A DNA stretch of 64,000 nt from Rhizobium sp. NXC14 (GCF_002117485.1 NZ_CP021033.1:434001-498000), one strand, 5' to 3'; shown: positions 17,901 to 27,853, numbered from the stretch's first letter. Notes: generated from the letters alone by a model not told the origin. Translations and numbers: made by a program.

Positions 17901-20900
17901 CCGGTCAGATCCTTCCACGTTCCCGCGGTACCGGGAACGTTCGCCTGGCCGCCAAGGCGGCCTTCGACGCCGACTTCGCGCGCCACCGTGGTCACCTGAT
18001 CGGCGAAGGTCGCAAGCGTGTTCGTCATGTTGTTGATGGTTTCGGCAAGGGCTGCCACCTCGCCCTTCGAGGCGACGGTGAGGTTCTGCTTCAGGTCGCC
18101 GTTTGCGACCGCCGTCACCACCTTGACGATGCCGCGCACCTGTTCGGTGAGGTTGGCGGCCATGACGTTGACGGTGTCGGTCAGATCTTTCCAGGTACCG
18201 GCCACGCCGGGCACCTGCGCCTGGCCGCCGAGCTTGCCTTCGGTGCCGACTTCGCGGGCGACGCGTGTGACTTCGCCGGCGAAGGCGTTCAGCTGGTCCA
18301 CCATCGTATTGATCGTGTTCTTCAGTTCGAGGATTTCCCCCTTCACGTCGACGGTGATCTTGCGCGAGAGGTCGCCGCGCGCCACGGCGGTCGTCACTTC
18401 GGCGATGTTGCGAACCTGCGTCGTCAGATTGGCGGCGAGCAGGTTGACGTTGTCGGTCAGGTCCTTCCAGGTGCCGGCGACGCCGGGAACGACGGCCTGG
18501 CCGCCGAGCCTTCCATCGGTGCCGACTTCGCGGGCGACACGCGTCACTTCGCCGGCGAAGGAGCGAAGCTGGTCGACCATAGTATTCAGCGTGTCCTTCA
18601 AGAGCAGGATCTCGCCGCGCACATCGACGGTGATCTTGCGCGACAGGTCGCCATTGGCGATCGCAGTCGCCACCTCGGCGATGTTGCGCACCTGCGCCGT
18701 CAGGTTGCCCGCCATGGAGTTGACACTGTCGGTCAGATCCTTCCAGGTGCCGGCAACGCCTGGTACCTGCGCCTGGCCGCCGAGTTTGCCTTCGGTGCCG
18801 ACTTCGCGGGCAACACGCGTGACTTCGCCGGCGAAAGCGTTCAGCTGGTCCACCATGGTGTTGATGGTGTTCTTCAGCTCAAGGATTTCCCCCTTCACGT
18901 CGACAGTGATCTTGCGTGAGAGGTCGCCACGCGCCACGGCGGTCGTGACTTCGGCGATGTTGCGCACCTGACCGGTGAGGTTCGAGGCCATGGAGTTGAC
19001 GTTTTCGGTCAGATCCTTCCAGGTCCCGGCCACACCAGGCACCTGCGCCTGGCCGCCGAGCTTGCCTTCGGTGCCGACCTCTCGGGCCACACGCGTCACC
19101 TCGGAGGCGAAGCGGTTCAGCTGATCCACCATGGTGTTCAGCGTTTCCTTGAGCTCGAGGATTTCGCCCGAGACCGACACCGTGATCTTCTTCGACAGGT
19201 CGCCATTGGCGATCGCCGTGGAGACTTCGGCGATGTTGCGCACCTGCGCCGTCAGGTTGCCGGCCATGGAATTGACGCTGTCGGTCAGGTCCTTCCAGGT
19301 GCCGGCCACGCCGAGCACGTTGGCCTGGCCGCCGAGCCGGCCTTCGGTGCCGACTTCACGTGCGACGCGCGTGACCTCGCCGGCAAAGCCGTTCAACTGG
19401 TCGACCATCGTATTGATGGTTTCCTTCAGTTCGAGGATTTCGCCCGACACCGGAACGGTGATCTTCTTCGAAAGGTCGCCCTGGGCGACGGCGGTCGCGA
19501 CTTCTGCGATATTGCGCACTTGGCCGGTCAGGTTGGAGGCCATGGAATTGACGCTGTCGGTCAGGTCCTTCCAGGTGCCGGCCACGCCGCGCACGTTGGC
19601 CTGGCCGCCGAGCCGGCCTTCCGTGCCGACTTCGCGCGCCACGCGCGTCACTTCCGAAGCGAAGGCGTTCAGCTGGTCGACCATCGTGTTGATGGTTTCC
19701 TTCAGTTCGAGAATTTCGCCCTTGACGTCGACGGTGATCTTCTTCGACAGGTCGCCATTGGCGATGGCTGTGGAGACTTCCGCGATATTACGCACCTGCG
19801 CCGTCAGGTTGCCGCCCATCGAGTTGACGTTTTCGGTCAGGTCCTTCCAGGTGCCGGCGACGCCACGTACGTTCGCCTGACCGCCGAGCCGGCCTTCCGT
19901 TCCCACTTCGCGGGCGACACGAGTCACCTCCGAGGCAAAGGCGTTCAGCTGATCGACCATCGTATTAATGGTTTCCTTCAGCTCGAGGATTTCGCCCGAA
20001 ACCGTCACCGTGATCTTCTTCGACAGGTCGCCATTGGCGATCGCGGTGGAAACTTCGGCGATGTTGCGCACCTGCGCCGTCAGATTCGAGGCCATCGAAT
20101 TGACGTTGTCGGTCAGGTCCTTCCAGGTGCCGGCCACGCCAGGCACCTGCGCCTGACCGCCGAGGCGGCCTTCGGTGCCGACTTCACGCGCCACGCGCGT
20201 GACTTCGCCGGCAAAGCCGTTCAACTGATCCACCATCGTATTGATGGTTTCCTTGAGTTCGAGGATTTCGCCCGAGACGTCGACGGTGATCTTGCGCGAG
20301 AGGTCGCCGCGCGCAACCGCCGTCGTCACCTGCGCGATGTTGCGCACCTGGGCTGTGAGGTTGCCGCACATCGCGTTGACCGAGTCGGTCAGGTCCTTCC
20401 AAGTGCCGGCGACGCCCGGCACCAGCGCTTGGCCGCCAAGCTTGCCTTCGGTGCCGACCTCACGGGCGACGCGCGTCACTTCGGAAGCGAAGGAGCGCAG
20501 CTGATCGACCATGGTGTTGATCGCTTCCTTAAGCTGCAGGATCTCGCCGCGCACGTCGACGGTAATCTTCTTGGAGAGGTCGCCGTTAGCGACCGCGATC
20601 GTCACCTCCGCGATGTTGCGCACCTGCGCCGTCAGGTTCGACGCCATCGAGTTGACGCTTTCAGTCAAGTCCTTCCAGACGCCCGTCACCTCGGGCACCT
20701 GCGCCTGCCCACCGAGCTTGCCGTCAGTGCCGACTTCGCGGGCAACGCGCGTCACCTCCGAGGTGAAGACGCTGAGCTGCTTGATCATCGTGTTGACGAT
20801 ATCGGCCGAGCGCAGGAATTCGCCCTTCAGCGCCCGCCCGTCGACATCGAGCGGCACGGTCTGCAAGAGATCGCCTTTGGCGACCGCGGTGATCGTGCGG

Positions 20901-21280
20901 GTGACCGCCGTGGTCGGCCACAGGAGATCGTCGATCAGACCATTGATCGAGCCTTCCATTTCCGACCATGAACCATCCGACAGGCCGAAGCGCACCCTGG
21001 TACTTGTCCGCCCGTCGCGGCCGACGACCTGGCCGACATGTTCGAGTTGCCGGGCCATGCGCTGATTGGCGGCGATGATGTCGTTCAGCGCATCGGCGAC
21101 CTTGCCGGTCACGCCGGTCAGGTCAGAGCGCATCCGCACGGAAAAGTCGCCGCGCCTGACCGCGACCAGCACTTCTAAAAGGGCGCTGGCATCGTCATAC
21201 GCCATGCTTTTGTGGTCGTGCCCGTTGATGCTCTCAGCCGCAGCGCCGTCGCGCGAAAATTCACCGGTTTGCGTGCTCAC
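14981..21280 (-). CDS. Giant soluble hybrid histidine kinase with about 13 HAMP units and three receivers
   Basis: A 2099-residue cytoplasmic sensor kinase. Order: two divergent HAMP-like units (about 35-170); eleven near-identical 92-residue HAMP units (about 170-1182), each with the marks [21 protein letters not shown] and GDLS; GAF domain (about 1213-1350); coiled coil; dimerisation domain with the phospho-accepting His in [15 protein letters not shown] (about 1432); ATPase domain; then three receivers (from about 1710, 1832 and 1978) with [20 protein letters not shown] and [10 protein letters not shown] acceptor sites. No membrane segment is seen. The poly-HAMP layout recalls fungal group III (Nik1-type) osmosensing kinases. 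Start: GTG at 21280 after GGGGGGATTTC; an ATG at 21421 would add 47 odd residues. Confidence 0.9.
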   Translation of the reverse strand: MSTQTGEFSRDGAAAESINGHDHKSMAYDDASALLEVLVAVRRGDFSVRMRSDLTGVTGKVADALNDIIAANQRMARQLEHVGQVVGRDGRTSTRVRFGLSDGSWSEMEGSINGLIDDLLWPTTAVTRTITAVAKGDLLQTVPLDVDGRALKGEFLRSADIVNTMIKQLSVFTSEVTRVAREVGTDGKLGGQAQVPEVTGVWKDLTESVNSMASNLTAQVRNIAEVTIAVANGDLSKKITVDVRGEILQLKEAINTMVDQLRSFASEVTRVAREVGTEGKLGGQALVPGVAGTWKDLTDSVNAMCGNLTAQVRNIAQVTTAVARGDLSRKITVDVSGEILELKETINTMVDQLNGFAGEVTRVAREVGTEGRLGGQAQVPGVAGTWKDLTDNVNSMASNLTAQVRNIAEVSTAIANGDLSKKITVTVSGEILELKETINTMVDQLNAFASEVTRVAREVGTEGRLGGQANVRGVAGTWKDLTENVNSMGGNLTAQVRNIAEVSTAIANGDLSKKITVDVKGEILELKETINTMVDQLNAFASEVTRVAREVGTEGRLGGQANVRGVAGTWKDLTDSVNSMASNLTGQVRNIAEVATAVAQGDLSKKITVPVSGEILELKETINTMVDQLNGFAGEVTRVAREVGTEGRLGGQANVLGVAGTWKDLTDSVNSMAGNLTAQVRNIAEVSTAIANGDLSKKITVSVSGEILELKETLNTMVDQLNRFASEVTRVAREVGTEGKLGGQAQVPGVAGTWKDLTENVNSMASNLTGQVRNIAEVTTAVARGDLSRKITVDVKGEILELKNTINTMVDQLNAFAGEVTRVAREVGTEGKLGGQAQVPGVAGTWKDLTDSVNSMAGNLTAQVRNIAEVATAIANGDLSRKITVDVRGEILLLKDTLNTMVDQLRSFAGEVTRVAREVGTDGRLGGQAVVPGVAGTWKDLTDNVNLLAANLTTQVRNIAEVTTAVARGDLSRKITVDVKGEILELKNTINTMVDQLNAFAGEVTRVAREVGTEGKLGGQAQVPGVAGTWKDLTDTVNVMAANLTEQVRGIVKVVTAVANGDLKQNLTVASKGEVAALAETINNMTNTLATFADQVTTVAREVGVEGRLGGQANVPGTAGTWKDLTGNVNLLAANLTTQVRAIAEVATAVTKGDLTRSIKVDARGEVAELKDNINTMIDNLRLTTERNTEQDWLKTNLARFTNMLQGQRDLTLVGKMLLSELAPLVGAHQGVIYQVDADEEQPFLSLLSVYAQGVEAAHPLRLDFGQGLVGQCASDARRILVTDLPDNVVPISSGVFTTLPRSAIVLPVHFEGQVKAVIELASAGEFTELQLSFLDQLTTSIGIVLNSIEATMQTEGLLKQSQQLAAELQTQQRELQQTNEQLGQKAQQLEERNVEVEAKNQEIEQARRALEEKATELALTSKYKSEFLANMSHELRTPLNSILILGQQLGENPDGNLSAKQVEFAKTIHGAGTDLLNLISDILDLSKIESGTVSVDAEEIFVSNLLEVMARPFRHEAENRNLSFAIEVGADVTKSIITDSKRLQQILKNLLSNAFKFTAQGGITLRVASAASGWSPEHPSLRHAPSVIAFEVIDTGIGIPPEKQRIIFEAFQQADASTSRKYGGTGLGLAISRELANLLGGEIQLRSTPGVGSTFVLYLPLTYVGAGAVAPKSAPAAANVVEFAEAAARRADKPAEHVADDRHRIEPGDSVLLVVEDDAHYARVLVDLARDNGFKVLVAMRGSDALVLAQEYRPSAISLDIFLPDMLGWTVLSQLKQNSQTRHIPVQIISLDEDRQHGLTRGAFAFMSKPTTPEGLGKALSRLKAYAEPRRKQLLLVEDNEAERMSVTALLGHDDIDITSVGSGSEALTVLRQGSADCVVLDLTLPDMSGFEVLEQIRDDAEIAEVPVVVFTGRELSPEEDATLHSMARSVVVKGVESPERLLDETALFLHRVVADLPAAKQATLQELHSSDEDLVGETVLLVDDDARNIFALSSVLERRGMKVLTATTGSEAIEVINTEPSVAIVLMDIMMPGMDGYETMQVIRSEPRFRRLPILALTAKAMKGDREKCLEAGASDYLAKPVNTEQLLSALRMWLHR
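17734..20770 (-). repeat. Eleven-copy 276-bp in-gene tandem repeat (HAMP units)
   Basis: Eleven copies, each 276 bp (92 codons), lie head to tail within the kinase gene. Copies are strongly alike at the DNA level, for example the phrase GTGCCGACTTCGCGGGCGAC recurs at 276-bp steps from about 18240. Outer copies diverge more than inner ones, as expected when inner copies homogenise by recombination. Copy number may therefore vary between strains. Confidence 0.88.
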
Positions 21281-21399
21281 GAAATCCCCCCTGTTCGACA
21301 GAGGGTAATTAGTGCTCGACTGGAAAAAGGCTATGGGTGTGCCGCAGGGTTGCGGAGGTAGGCCTAACCCAGTGTCGACGGCCAAACTTTGCCGGCGTG

Positions 21400-21425
21400 G
21401 GAACAGTTTCCCGCTGGCCATCGTT
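21400..21425 (+). promoter_or_regulatory. EcfG-like promoter of the 21449 operon
   Basis: GGAAC at 21400-21404, 17 bases, CGTT at 21422-21425; consensus general-stress promoter. It ends 23 bp before the ATG at 21449, with AAGGAG in between. Confidence 0.68.
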
Positions 21426-21448
21426 TCCGTCCTGACAAGGAGAACGAC

Positions 21449-21901
21449 ATGTCGAACGTCTCAAGGACAGGGAAAGACGAGATCAACAATGCGACCAGCC
21501 CGACGACCTTCGGCAGGTCGGTCGAGAGCCAAGCGCAGATGCAGGATGCCGCGGCGGAGGCATCGTCCGAAACCGGCGGCGAGGTGCTGAACATCTACCG
21601 GCTTGAGCCGATCGCCAAACCCGATGATCCCAGATGGGGCAACGCTCCCAATCACGGCGCCATCGTCGTCGCCGCCCGGACGCCGGGCGATGCCAGAATC
21701 GTTGCCGCGGCACGCGAGCTCGATTTCATGGAAGTCGATGCGGCGCCTGCCGAAGATGTCACCACGGCCAATGCCAGCGCCTTTCGTGACGACAAGCTTT
21801 ACACCGTGATCGAGATCGATCGGGGCAGACGTGATATAAAGCGGGGTATCCTCGACGGCACGGTCTCGGTCGACACAATCCGGCCGGTCGAACAGGACTA
21901 G
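21449..21901 (+). CDS. Hypothetical protein, stress-operon leader
   Basis: A 150-residue soluble protein starting [15 protein letters not shown] with AAGGAG 7 nt upstream. The first 50 residues are polar and probably disordered; the rest is a small alpha/beta domain ([20 protein letters not shown], then [18 protein letters not shown] and [18 protein letters not shown]). No family recognised. It is the first gene behind an EcfG-like promoter; the next genes follow at 27 bp and 2 bp. Confidence 0.78.
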   Translation: MSNVSRTGKDEINNATSPTTFGRSVESQAQMQDAAAEASSETGGEVLNIYRLEPIAKPDDPRWGNAPNHGAIVVAARTPGDARIVAAARELDFMEVDAAPAEDVTTANASAFRDDKLYTVIEIDRGRRDIKRGILDGTVSVDTIRPVEQD

Positions 21902-21928
21902 AAATCCTTTCTTCACCCGGGAGTTCTC

Positions 21929-22210
21929 ATGAATACCGCCAATCTGCAGCTCAAGGGCCTGATCATGGCAATGGCCTCGATATGCGACGCGATCGTCGAA
22001 AAGGAATTGCTTACGCGCGCGGAAATCGATGCCGCGCTCTCGAAAGCCAAAAAGGCGATCGAGGAGGACGACGACCATGAGCTCTCCGGCGCCAACCTGG
22101 CGGCAATCCTATTTCCAATCCGTGTGCTGCAGCTTGCCGGCGAGGCCGGCAGCAAAGGCGAAGGGGCGACATTTTCGGATTATGCCAAGCTCGTGGGCAA
22201 GCTCAGCTGA
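21929..22210 (+). CDS. Small hypothetical helical protein
   Basis: A 93-residue soluble helical protein (MNTANLQLKGLIMAMASICD at the start; EIDAALSKAKKAIEEDDDHE in the middle). CCCGGGAG lies 8 nt before the ATG. No family recognised. It is the middle gene of an operon: 27 bp after the preceding gene and 2 bp before the alpha/beta hydrolase. Confidence 0.75.
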   Translation: MNTANLQLKGLIMAMASICDAIVEKELLTRAEIDAALSKAKKAIEEDDDHELSGANLAAILFPIRVLQLAGEAGSKGEGATFSDYAKLVGKLS

Positions 22211-22212
22211 CC

Positions 22213-23094
22213 ATGTTCCAAGGCTTTTCTCTCGATTCCGTCGACGTCGGACCAGGTTTGCTTCGCGTCCGACACGGCGGATCAGGACCAGCCGTTCTTC
22301 TCCTCCACGGCCATCCCAGGACGCATATGACCTGGGGGAAAGTGGCTGAGCTGCTGGCGCCCGACTACACGGTCGTCTGCCCCGACCTTCCCGGCTTCGG
22401 CCGCTCCTACCAGCCGGCCGATGCTCCCGACAACAGCAACTCTTCGAAGCGCGCCAAGGCTGAAGCGCTGGTCGCGCTGATGCGGCGACTGGGGCACGAA
22501 AACTTCGCGGTGGTCGGCCACGACCGCGGAAGCCTGACTGCCTTCCGCATGGCGATGGACCATCCCGATCGCGTGCAGAAACTTGTCATCGCAGACGGCA
22601 TCCCCGTGATCGAGCATCTCGAACGCGCCGACTGGAAATTTGCCCGGGACTGGTACCACTGGTTCTTCTTCGCTCAGCCGGAAAAGCCGGAGCGGGCGAT
22701 CATGGCCGATCCCTTGGCATGGTACGACAAACTCTCGCCTGAACTGATGGGAAGGCCGGCCTATGACGACCTTATCGACATTATCCACGATCCAGCCGTG
22801 ATCCACGGGATGATCGAGGATTACCGCGCCGGCCTCAGTATCGACCACCGCCACGACCGCGAGGACCGCGACGCCGGCCGGAAAGTGACCTGCCCCATGC
22901 TGTGCCTCTGGTCGTTGCGCGACGATATGGAACAGATCTATGGCGATCCCGTCGCTATCTGGCGAAACTGGGCCGAGGACGTGCGCGGCTTCGGCATCGA
23001 CAGCGGCCATCACGTGGCCGAGGAGAACCCACAAGCTCTCTCGCAGGCGATCCGGAAGTTTCTCGAAAACAATAGTGATAGTATCTGGACTTAG
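22213..23094 (+). CDS. Alpha/beta hydrolase, haloacetate dehalogenase-like
   Basis: A 293-residue alpha/beta hydrolase. The nucleophile elbow reads VVGHDRGSLTAF with Asp104 as nucleophile, which places it with haloalkanoate dehalogenases and epoxide hydrolases rather than serine esterases. The oxyanion region is LLLHGHPRTHMTW and the catalytic His is in DSGHHVAEEN. Compared with the fluoroacetate dehalogenase pattern HDRGGRTGHRM, the first carboxylate-binding Arg (105) is kept but the second is Leu108; the halide-site His-Trp pair is present in WYHWFFF. So the fold and chemistry are clear, but a haloacid substrate is uncertain. It lies 2 bp after a gene of an EcfG-like operon, which suggests a stress role. 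Confidence 0.85.
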   Translation: MFQGFSLDSVDVGPGLLRVRHGGSGPAVLLLHGHPRTHMTWGKVAELLAPDYTVVCPDLPGFGRSYQPADAPDNSNSSKRAKAEALVALMRRLGHENFAVVGHDRGSLTAFRMAMDHPDRVQKLVIADGIPVIEHLERADWKFARDWYHWFFFAQPEKPERAIMADPLAWYDKLSPELMGRPAYDDLIDIIHDPAVIHGMIEDYRAGLSIDHRHDREDRDAGRKVTCPMLCLWSLRDDMEQIYGDPVAIWRNWAEDVRGFGIDSGHHVAEENPQALSQAIRKFLENNSDSIWT

Positions 23095-23236
23095 GACATG
23101 GTCTGGTAGGCGAGCTAACCGGGCGCAGTGTCCAGCATCGTCGATTTTTGCGATAAGTTGATCCTTTTGGTATTGTTTTCCTGCGCCTCCTGTGGCTATA
23201 CCCCCGCCCACAAACTCACGCACCGGGATTTCTACA

Positions 23237-24262
23237 GTGATCAGCTTTAAATCACTTCTGGCCGCCTGCGGCCTCTCCGCTCTGATCGGCCTTGCCGCGG
23301 CTCCGTCATTCGCCGGCTCGACCACCTACCCGCTGACGCTCGAAAACTGCGGCGCTGAGGTGACCTTCAAGAAGGCGCCCGAGCGGGCGATCGGGCTTGG
23401 CCAGAACAGCGCGGAAATCCTTCTGTTGCTCGGCCTTCAGGAAAAGATGGTCGGCACCGCCTTCTGGCCGAGCAGGGTTCTGCCGCAGCTCGCCGAGGCA
23501 AATGCCAAGGTCAAGCTTCTCACCGTCGAAATGCCGACCTTCGAGTCGATGCTCGCGGAAAATCCCGATTTCGTGGCGGTGGCCTTGCCAAGCCTGGTCG
23601 GCCCCAACAGCAAGATCGCCAAGCGCGAGGATTTCGACAAGGTCGGCGTCCCAAGCTACCTCTCGCCGAGCACCTGCCTCAGCACCAAGGACGTCAAGGA
23701 CCAGTACGGCAGCCGCGGCGAGTTGTGGAACATGGATCTTCTCTACAAGGAGATCGACGAACTCTCTCAGATTTTCGATGTCGCCGATCGGGGCCAGGCG
23801 CTGATCGCCGATTTCAAGGCGCGTGAAGCCAAGCTTCGCGGGAGCGTTGCCAAGGACGGCCAGAACCTGTCCTACGTCTTCTGGTTTTCCAGCCCCAGCC
23901 CGTCGGCCGACGCCTATGTTGGTGGTAAAAACAGCGCCTCCGCCTTCATCGCCGATCTGCTCGGCGGACATAATGCGATCACCGCCGACGCAGAATGGCC
24001 GACTGTCGGCTGGGAAGGCATCATCGCCTCCAACCCCGACGTCATCGTCGTCGCCAGCCTCGACCGCAACCGCTGGGAACTCGACAAACCCGAAGCCAAG
24101 ATCAACTTCCTGAACACAGATCCGGCCGTCAGCCAGATTCCTGCCGTCAAGAATAAGGCGCTCGTCGTGATGGACGGCCAGGCGATGAACCCAACCATCC
24201 GCACGATCTACGGGGCCGAACAGGTGGCCGCGCAGCTGAAGGCCCTCGGTCTCCTGAAGTGA
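23237..24262 (+). CDS. Iron-siderophore type ABC transporter binding protein
   Basis: A 341-residue periplasmic protein of the FecB/BtuF type (class III). GTG at 23237 starts a signal peptide (SFKSLLAACGLSALIGLAAA, cleavage near PSFAG); an upstream GTG at 23192 adds non-signal residues. Family marks: TYPLTLENCGAEVTFKKAPE at the mature N-terminus, then GLGQNSAEILLLLGLQEKMV, and SNPDVIVVASL near the end. It should bind a ferric siderophore or related chelate and hand it to the permease encoded next, whose start overlaps this stop (GTGA). No Fur, RirA or Irr box and no cobalamin riboswitch is evident upstream. Confidence 0.9.
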   Translation: MISFKSLLAACGLSALIGLAAAPSFAGSTTYPLTLENCGAEVTFKKAPERAIGLGQNSAEILLLLGLQEKMVGTAFWPSRVLPQLAEANAKVKLLTVEMPTFESMLAENPDFVAVALPSLVGPNSKIAKREDFDKVGVPSYLSPSTCLSTKDVKDQYGSRGELWNMDLLYKEIDELSQIFDVADRGQALIADFKAREAKLRGSVAKDGQNLSYVFWFSSPSPSADAYVGGKNSASAFIADLLGGHNAITADAEWPTVGWEGIIASNPDVIVVASLDRNRWELDKPEAKINFLNTDPAVSQIPAVKNKALVVMDGQAMNPTIRTIYGAEQVAAQLKALGLLK

Positions 24263-25289
24263 CCCACGCAGGCCGTCTCTTCCGGCAGCTGGGAGCAGTC
24301 ATCGCACTGCTCCTGGAGCTTCCCTTTGCCTCATCGCTGTCGCCATCGGCGTCAGCGTCGGCATCGGCGACCTGCCGATCCCGCTTGCGACCACCTTCTC
24401 GGCCGTTACCAACCGGCTCGGCTGGACCGCTGTCGAGCTGAACCGCATCCATGAGACTGTCATCTGGGATTATCGCCTGAGCCGCGCGCTCGTCGCCGCC
24501 TTCTGCGGCGCGGGACTGGCGCTGTCTGGCGCCATCATGCAGTCGCTGCTGCGCAATCCGCTCGCCGAACCCTATGTGCTCGGCATTTCGGCCGGCGCCT
24601 CCACCGGTGCCGTTGCGATCGTCATTTTAGGCGTCGGCGCGGGCGCCGTATCGCTTTCGGCAGGCGCCTTCGCGGCCTTCTTCTTCGTGGCGCTGCTGTC
24701 GAACGGCACGCGCGGCGGCGCGGACCGCACCATCCTTGCCGGTGTCGCCGCCTCGCAGCTCTTCAATGCTTCGACCTCCTATATCGTCACCACGTCGGCC
24801 AATGCGCAGCAGGCCCGCGACGTGATGTTCTGGCTGCTCGGCAGCTTCAGCGGCGTGCGCTGGCCGGAATTTGCGCTGGTCTCGATCGTCGTCGGCTTCG
24901 GCCTCGCCGCCTGCCTGCTCTACGCCCGCGTGCTCGACGCCTTCGCTTTCGGCGACGAGGCGGCATCCTCGCTCGGCGTCAATGTCAGCCGCGCCAGAAT
25001 GGCGCTCTTCGCACTGACGGCCATGATGACGGCCACGATCGTCAGCATGGTGGGTTCGATCGGCTTCGTCGGCCTCGTCGTGCCGCATGTCGCCCGTTTC
25101 GTCGTCGGGCCGCTTCATATCCGTCTTCTGCCGGCCTGCGCCATATCAGGCGCCATCTTCATGGTGCTCGCCGACATCGCCGCGCGCGCCCTCATTCCCA
25201 ACCAGATCCTGCCGATCGGCGTCGTGACGGCGCTGGTGGGCGTGCCCTTCTTCTCGATCATCCTCTACCGGTTCCAGCGCGCGTCATGA
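24259..25289 (+). pseudogene. FecCD-type ABC permease, apparent frameshift near 24322
   Basis: The gene begins at GTG 24259, overlapping the binding-protein stop, and reads MTHAGRLFRQLGAVIALLLE. The next part of a FecCD permease, LCLIAVAIGVSVGIGDLPIP, lies in the other frame from 24324, and from there the frame stays open to 25289 through YRLSRALVAAFCGAGLALSG, LRNPLAEPYVLGISAG and GSIGFVGLVVPHVARF, all strong FecCD marks. One missing base in the C run at 24322-24324 explains the switch: restoring it gives LLLELPLCLIAV. Either the importer is broken in this strain or the base is a sequencing error. A shortened product from ATG 24537 would lack the first membrane helices. Confidence 0.78.
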
Positions 25290-26047
25290 GCATCAAGGCC
25301 GACAACCTTACCTGGAAAATTGGCAGGAAGACCATTCTGGACGGCGTCTCCATGGAGGCGCAGCCCGGCCGGATGCTCGGCTTGCTCGGGCCGAACGGCT
25401 CGGGCAAGACCTCGCTGCTGCGGCTTCTCGCCGGCCTGAAGCGGCCGCATTCCGGCCGCGTCACACTCGACCGGAGCGATATCGGCACGATCAGCCGCCG
25501 CTCGATCGCCCGGCGTATCGCCTTCGTCGAGCAGCACGCAACGACGAACGCCAATCTCAAGGTCGTCGACGTCGTCAAGCTCGGCCGTTTCCCGCACCGG
25601 TCGATGTTCTCCGGCTGGACGAAGGCCGACGAAGAGGCGGTCGAGGCAGCGCTCGCCCGCGCCGGCATGGCCGAAAAGCGCAACGATCGCTGGCAGAGCC
25701 TATCGGGCGGCGAAAAGCAGCGCACCCACATCGCCAGGGCGCTTGCCCAGTCGCCGCAGGAACTCATCCTCGACGAACCGACAAACCATCTCGACATCCA
25801 GCACCAGATCGGCCTGATGCGGCTCGTTTCCGGCCTGCCGATCACCAGCATCGTCGCCCTGCACGATCTCAACCATGCCGCCATGTTCTGCGACGAGCTT
25901 GCTATCATGCAGCAGGGCCGGATCGTCGCGTCAGGCGCGCCAGAGGATGTGCTGAGCGAGGCGCTGCTGCGCGAGGTCTTTTCGGTCGAAGCCCGCATCG
26001 AAGCCTCCCCCCATCATTCGCGCCCGCATATCCACTATCTCAGGTGA
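25286..26047 (+). CDS. Iron-siderophore type ABC transporter ATPase
   Basis: A 253-residue ABC ATPase of the FepC/FecE group. Walker A GPNGSGKTSLLRLL near residue 36, Q-loop region FVEQHA, signature SLSGGEKQRTHIARAL, Walker B ELILDEPTNHLD and switch His in VALHDLNHA are all present. ATG 25286 overlaps the permease stop by 4 bp (ATGA), so translation is coupled. It should energise import of the ligand bound by the upstream binding protein. It remains intact although the permease frame is broken. Confidence 0.93.
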   Translation: MSIKADNLTWKIGRKTILDGVSMEAQPGRMLGLLGPNGSGKTSLLRLLAGLKRPHSGRVTLDRSDIGTISRRSIARRIAFVEQHATTNANLKVVDVVKLGRFPHRSMFSGWTKADEEAVEAALARAGMAEKRNDRWQSLSGGEKQRTHIARALAQSPQELILDEPTNHLDIQHQIGLMRLVSGLPITSIVALHDLNHAAMFCDELAIMQQGRIVASGAPEDVLSEALLREVFSVEARIEASPHHSRPHIHYLR

Positions 26048-26059
26048 GAACGGCCGCTC

Positions 26060-26527
26060 TCACGCCACGATCTGCAGCGGCAAAGCGGTCGTCTTTTTAA
26101 TCGTCTTGAGGACGATGCTCGATTTGACCGACGCCAGATTGTCGGTGACCCGGATCATTCTTTCGAGAAACTGGCTGAGATGGTCGAGGTCACGCGTCAT
26201 GACCTTCATCAGAAAGTCGGCGTCGCCCGTCTGCGAGTAACATTCCAGGATCTCCGGCGCAGTCTCGATGAAACGATGGAGCCGCTCGTTTCCGCCTTCC
26301 GTATGGGCTCGAAGGCTGACGAGCGTATGTGCGACGACGGTGAAACCCAGTTTCACCGGATTGAGGATAGCGACGACGCTCTGGATATATTGCTCTTTGC
26401 GCAGTCTTTCCAAACGGCGCGCGCATTGAGTGGCGGACAGGTTGACCTTCTGGGACAACTCGCCCTGCGTCATCTCGCTGTTTTGCTGGAGGGCGGCGAG
26501 CAATTTGATATCAAACGGATCAAGCAT
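26060..26527 (-). CDS. Lrp/AsnC-family regulator
   Basis: A 155-residue Lrp/AsnC regulator. N-terminal helix-turn-helix: MLDPFDIKLLAALQQNSEMT followed by GELSQKVNLSATQCARRLER; C-terminal ligand-binding RAM domain (VVAHTLVSLRAHTEGG, then PEILECYSQTGDADFLMKV). The ATG at 26527 has GGAG 8 nt upstream; the ATG two codons earlier is spaced too closely. It is divergent from the aminotransferase gene with about 150 bp between, so it probably controls that gene and the ThDP enzyme in response to an amino acid. Confidence 0.92.
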   Translation of the reverse strand: MLDPFDIKLLAALQQNSEMTQGELSQKVNLSATQCARRLERLRKEQYIQSVVAILNPVKLGFTVVAHTLVSLRAHTEGGNERLHRFIETAPEILECYSQTGDADFLMKVMTRDLDHLSQFLERMIRVTDNLASVKSSIVLKTIKKTTALPLQIVA

Positions 26528-26677
26528 GACCATCACTCCAGACGGTGATTTTCTGCACATTATAGGCCGCCTCCGCCGATTGTCTGCACGATCGCGGACT
26601 CCAGGGGTGAAAATCGCAGAAATTCGCCGTGACAGTTCAGTTAATCTCCAGCCACAATGCAAAAGCGAGGTGGAACT

Positions 26678-27853
26678 GTGTTTGACCAACTGAACAGCCG
26701 GCCGGCCGATAGCCTGCTCGCCCTCATCAAGGCCTTCCAGGCCGACGATCGTCCCGGAAAGATCGACCTCGGCGTCGGCGTCTATCGCGATGGCATGGGA
26801 CGCACGCCCGTCATGCGGGCCGTCAAGGCGGCGGAGCAGTTTCTCCTGGAGACCCAGGGCAGCAAGAAATACCTCGGCCCCGAAGGCGATCTGCAATTCG
26901 TGCGCCTGCTTGAGCCGATCATCTTCGGCAACGCGCCGAAATTCGCCCAACGGCTCGCCGGTATTCAAACGCCCGGCGGCAGCGGCGCGCTCCGTCTCGG
27001 CGCGGAGCTCATTCAAACGGCAAACCCATCAGCAAAGGTTTTTTTGGGAACGCCGAGCTGGCCCAACCATGCACCGATTTTCGCTTCGGCACGCTTGGGC
27101 GTGAAGGAATACGCCTTCGTGGACCTGACTTCACAGCAGGTGACATTCGACAGCGTCGTCTCCGCCTTGTCTTCCGCCGGGGAAGGCGACGTCGTGCTGC
27201 TTCACGGTTGCTGCCATAACCCAACTGGCATCGATTTCACCATCGAGCAGTGGCGAAAGATTACCGACCTCCTCGTCGCGCACAGGCTGGTGCCCTTCAT
27301 CGATCTTGCCTATCAGGGGCTCGGCGACGGCCTCGAACAGGATGCCGCCCCGACACGCATGATCCTCGATGCGGTCGACGAGGCGCTGATCGCCTATTCC
27401 TGCGACAAGAACTTCGGCCTCTATCGCGAACGCGTCGGCGCACTTTATGTCGTGGCTCGCAATGCCGATGACGTCAGAAAGGCGGAAAGCAACATGGCGG
27501 CGCTTGCCCGCGTCAACTGGTCCATGCCGCCGGATCATGGGGCTGCCGTCGTCAGGGCCATTCTCGAAAGCGCAGAAATGACGGCAATGTGGCGCGCCGA
27601 ACTCGAAGAAATGTGCGAGCGCATCAACGGCAATCGCGCGGCGCTGGCTGCTGCCTCGACCGAACTGGCCTTCATCAGCCGGCAGCGCGGCCTGTTTTCC
27701 AATCTCTCCATGCGTAAGGAAACGGCGATCGCGCTCAGGGCAAACCATGGCATCTACATGGCGGATTCCGGCCGCATGAATCTTGCCGGCATGCAGCCCG
27801 CCGATGCCGGCGCCATCGTCGCCGCGCTCAGGGCCGAAGGCTGCCTGAAGTAA
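26678..27853 (+). CDS. Aromatic or aspartate-type aminotransferase (PLP)
   Basis: A 391-residue class I aminotransferase of the AspC/TyrB branch. Marks: IDLGVGVYRDGMGRTPVM near the N-terminus, GVYRDG-type binding loop, VVLLHGCCHNPTGID with the substrate-site Asn, and YSCDKNFGLYRERVGAL with the PLP-linking Lys. The GTG at 26678 follows GAGGTGGAACT; an ATG at 26657 has no ribosome site. It swaps amino groups between an aromatic or acidic amino acid and 2-oxoglutarate. The next gene, a ThDP enzyme 29 bp downstream, could process the 2-oxo acid; the divergent Lrp regulator fits amino-acid control. Confidence 0.9.
   Translation: MFDQLNSRPADSLLALIKAFQADDRPGKIDLGVGVYRDGMGRTPVMRAVKAAEQFLLETQGSKKYLGPEGDLQFVRLLEPIIFGNAPKFAQRLAGIQTPGGSGALRLGAELIQTANPSAKVFLGTPSWPNHAPIFASARLGVKEYAFVDLTSQQVTFDSVVSALSSAGEGDVVLLHGCCHNPTGIDFTIEQWRKITDLLVAHRLVPFIDLAYQGLGDGLEQDAAPTRMILDAVDEALIAYSCDKNFGLYRERVGALYVVARNADDVRKAESNMAALARVNWSMPPDHGAAVVRAILESAEMTAMWRAELEEMCERINGNRAALAAASTELAFISRQRGLFSNLSMRKETAIALRANHGIYMADSGRMNLAGMQPADAGAIVAALRAEGCLK

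Noticed and set aside
17734..20770. Regular 276-bp repeats, at first sight like a long repeat array
   Set aside because: The unit is 92 codons in frame and encodes HAMP domains; there are no short repeats with unique spacers, so it is not CRISPR or a mobile repeat.
18018..20971. Long plus-strand open frames with internal repeats opposite the kinase
   Set aside because: They mirror the HAMP repeat on the other strand; codon bias and ribosome sites support the minus-strand gene only.
22213..23094. Firm naming as fluoroacetate dehalogenase
   Set aside because: One of the two carboxylate-binding arginines is replaced by Leu, so only the hydrolase class is supported.
23095..23236. Possible cobalamin riboswitch or iron box before the siderophore-type binding protein
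   Set aside because: No B12-box-like sequence and no Fur, RirA or Irr-like palindrome could be found by eye.
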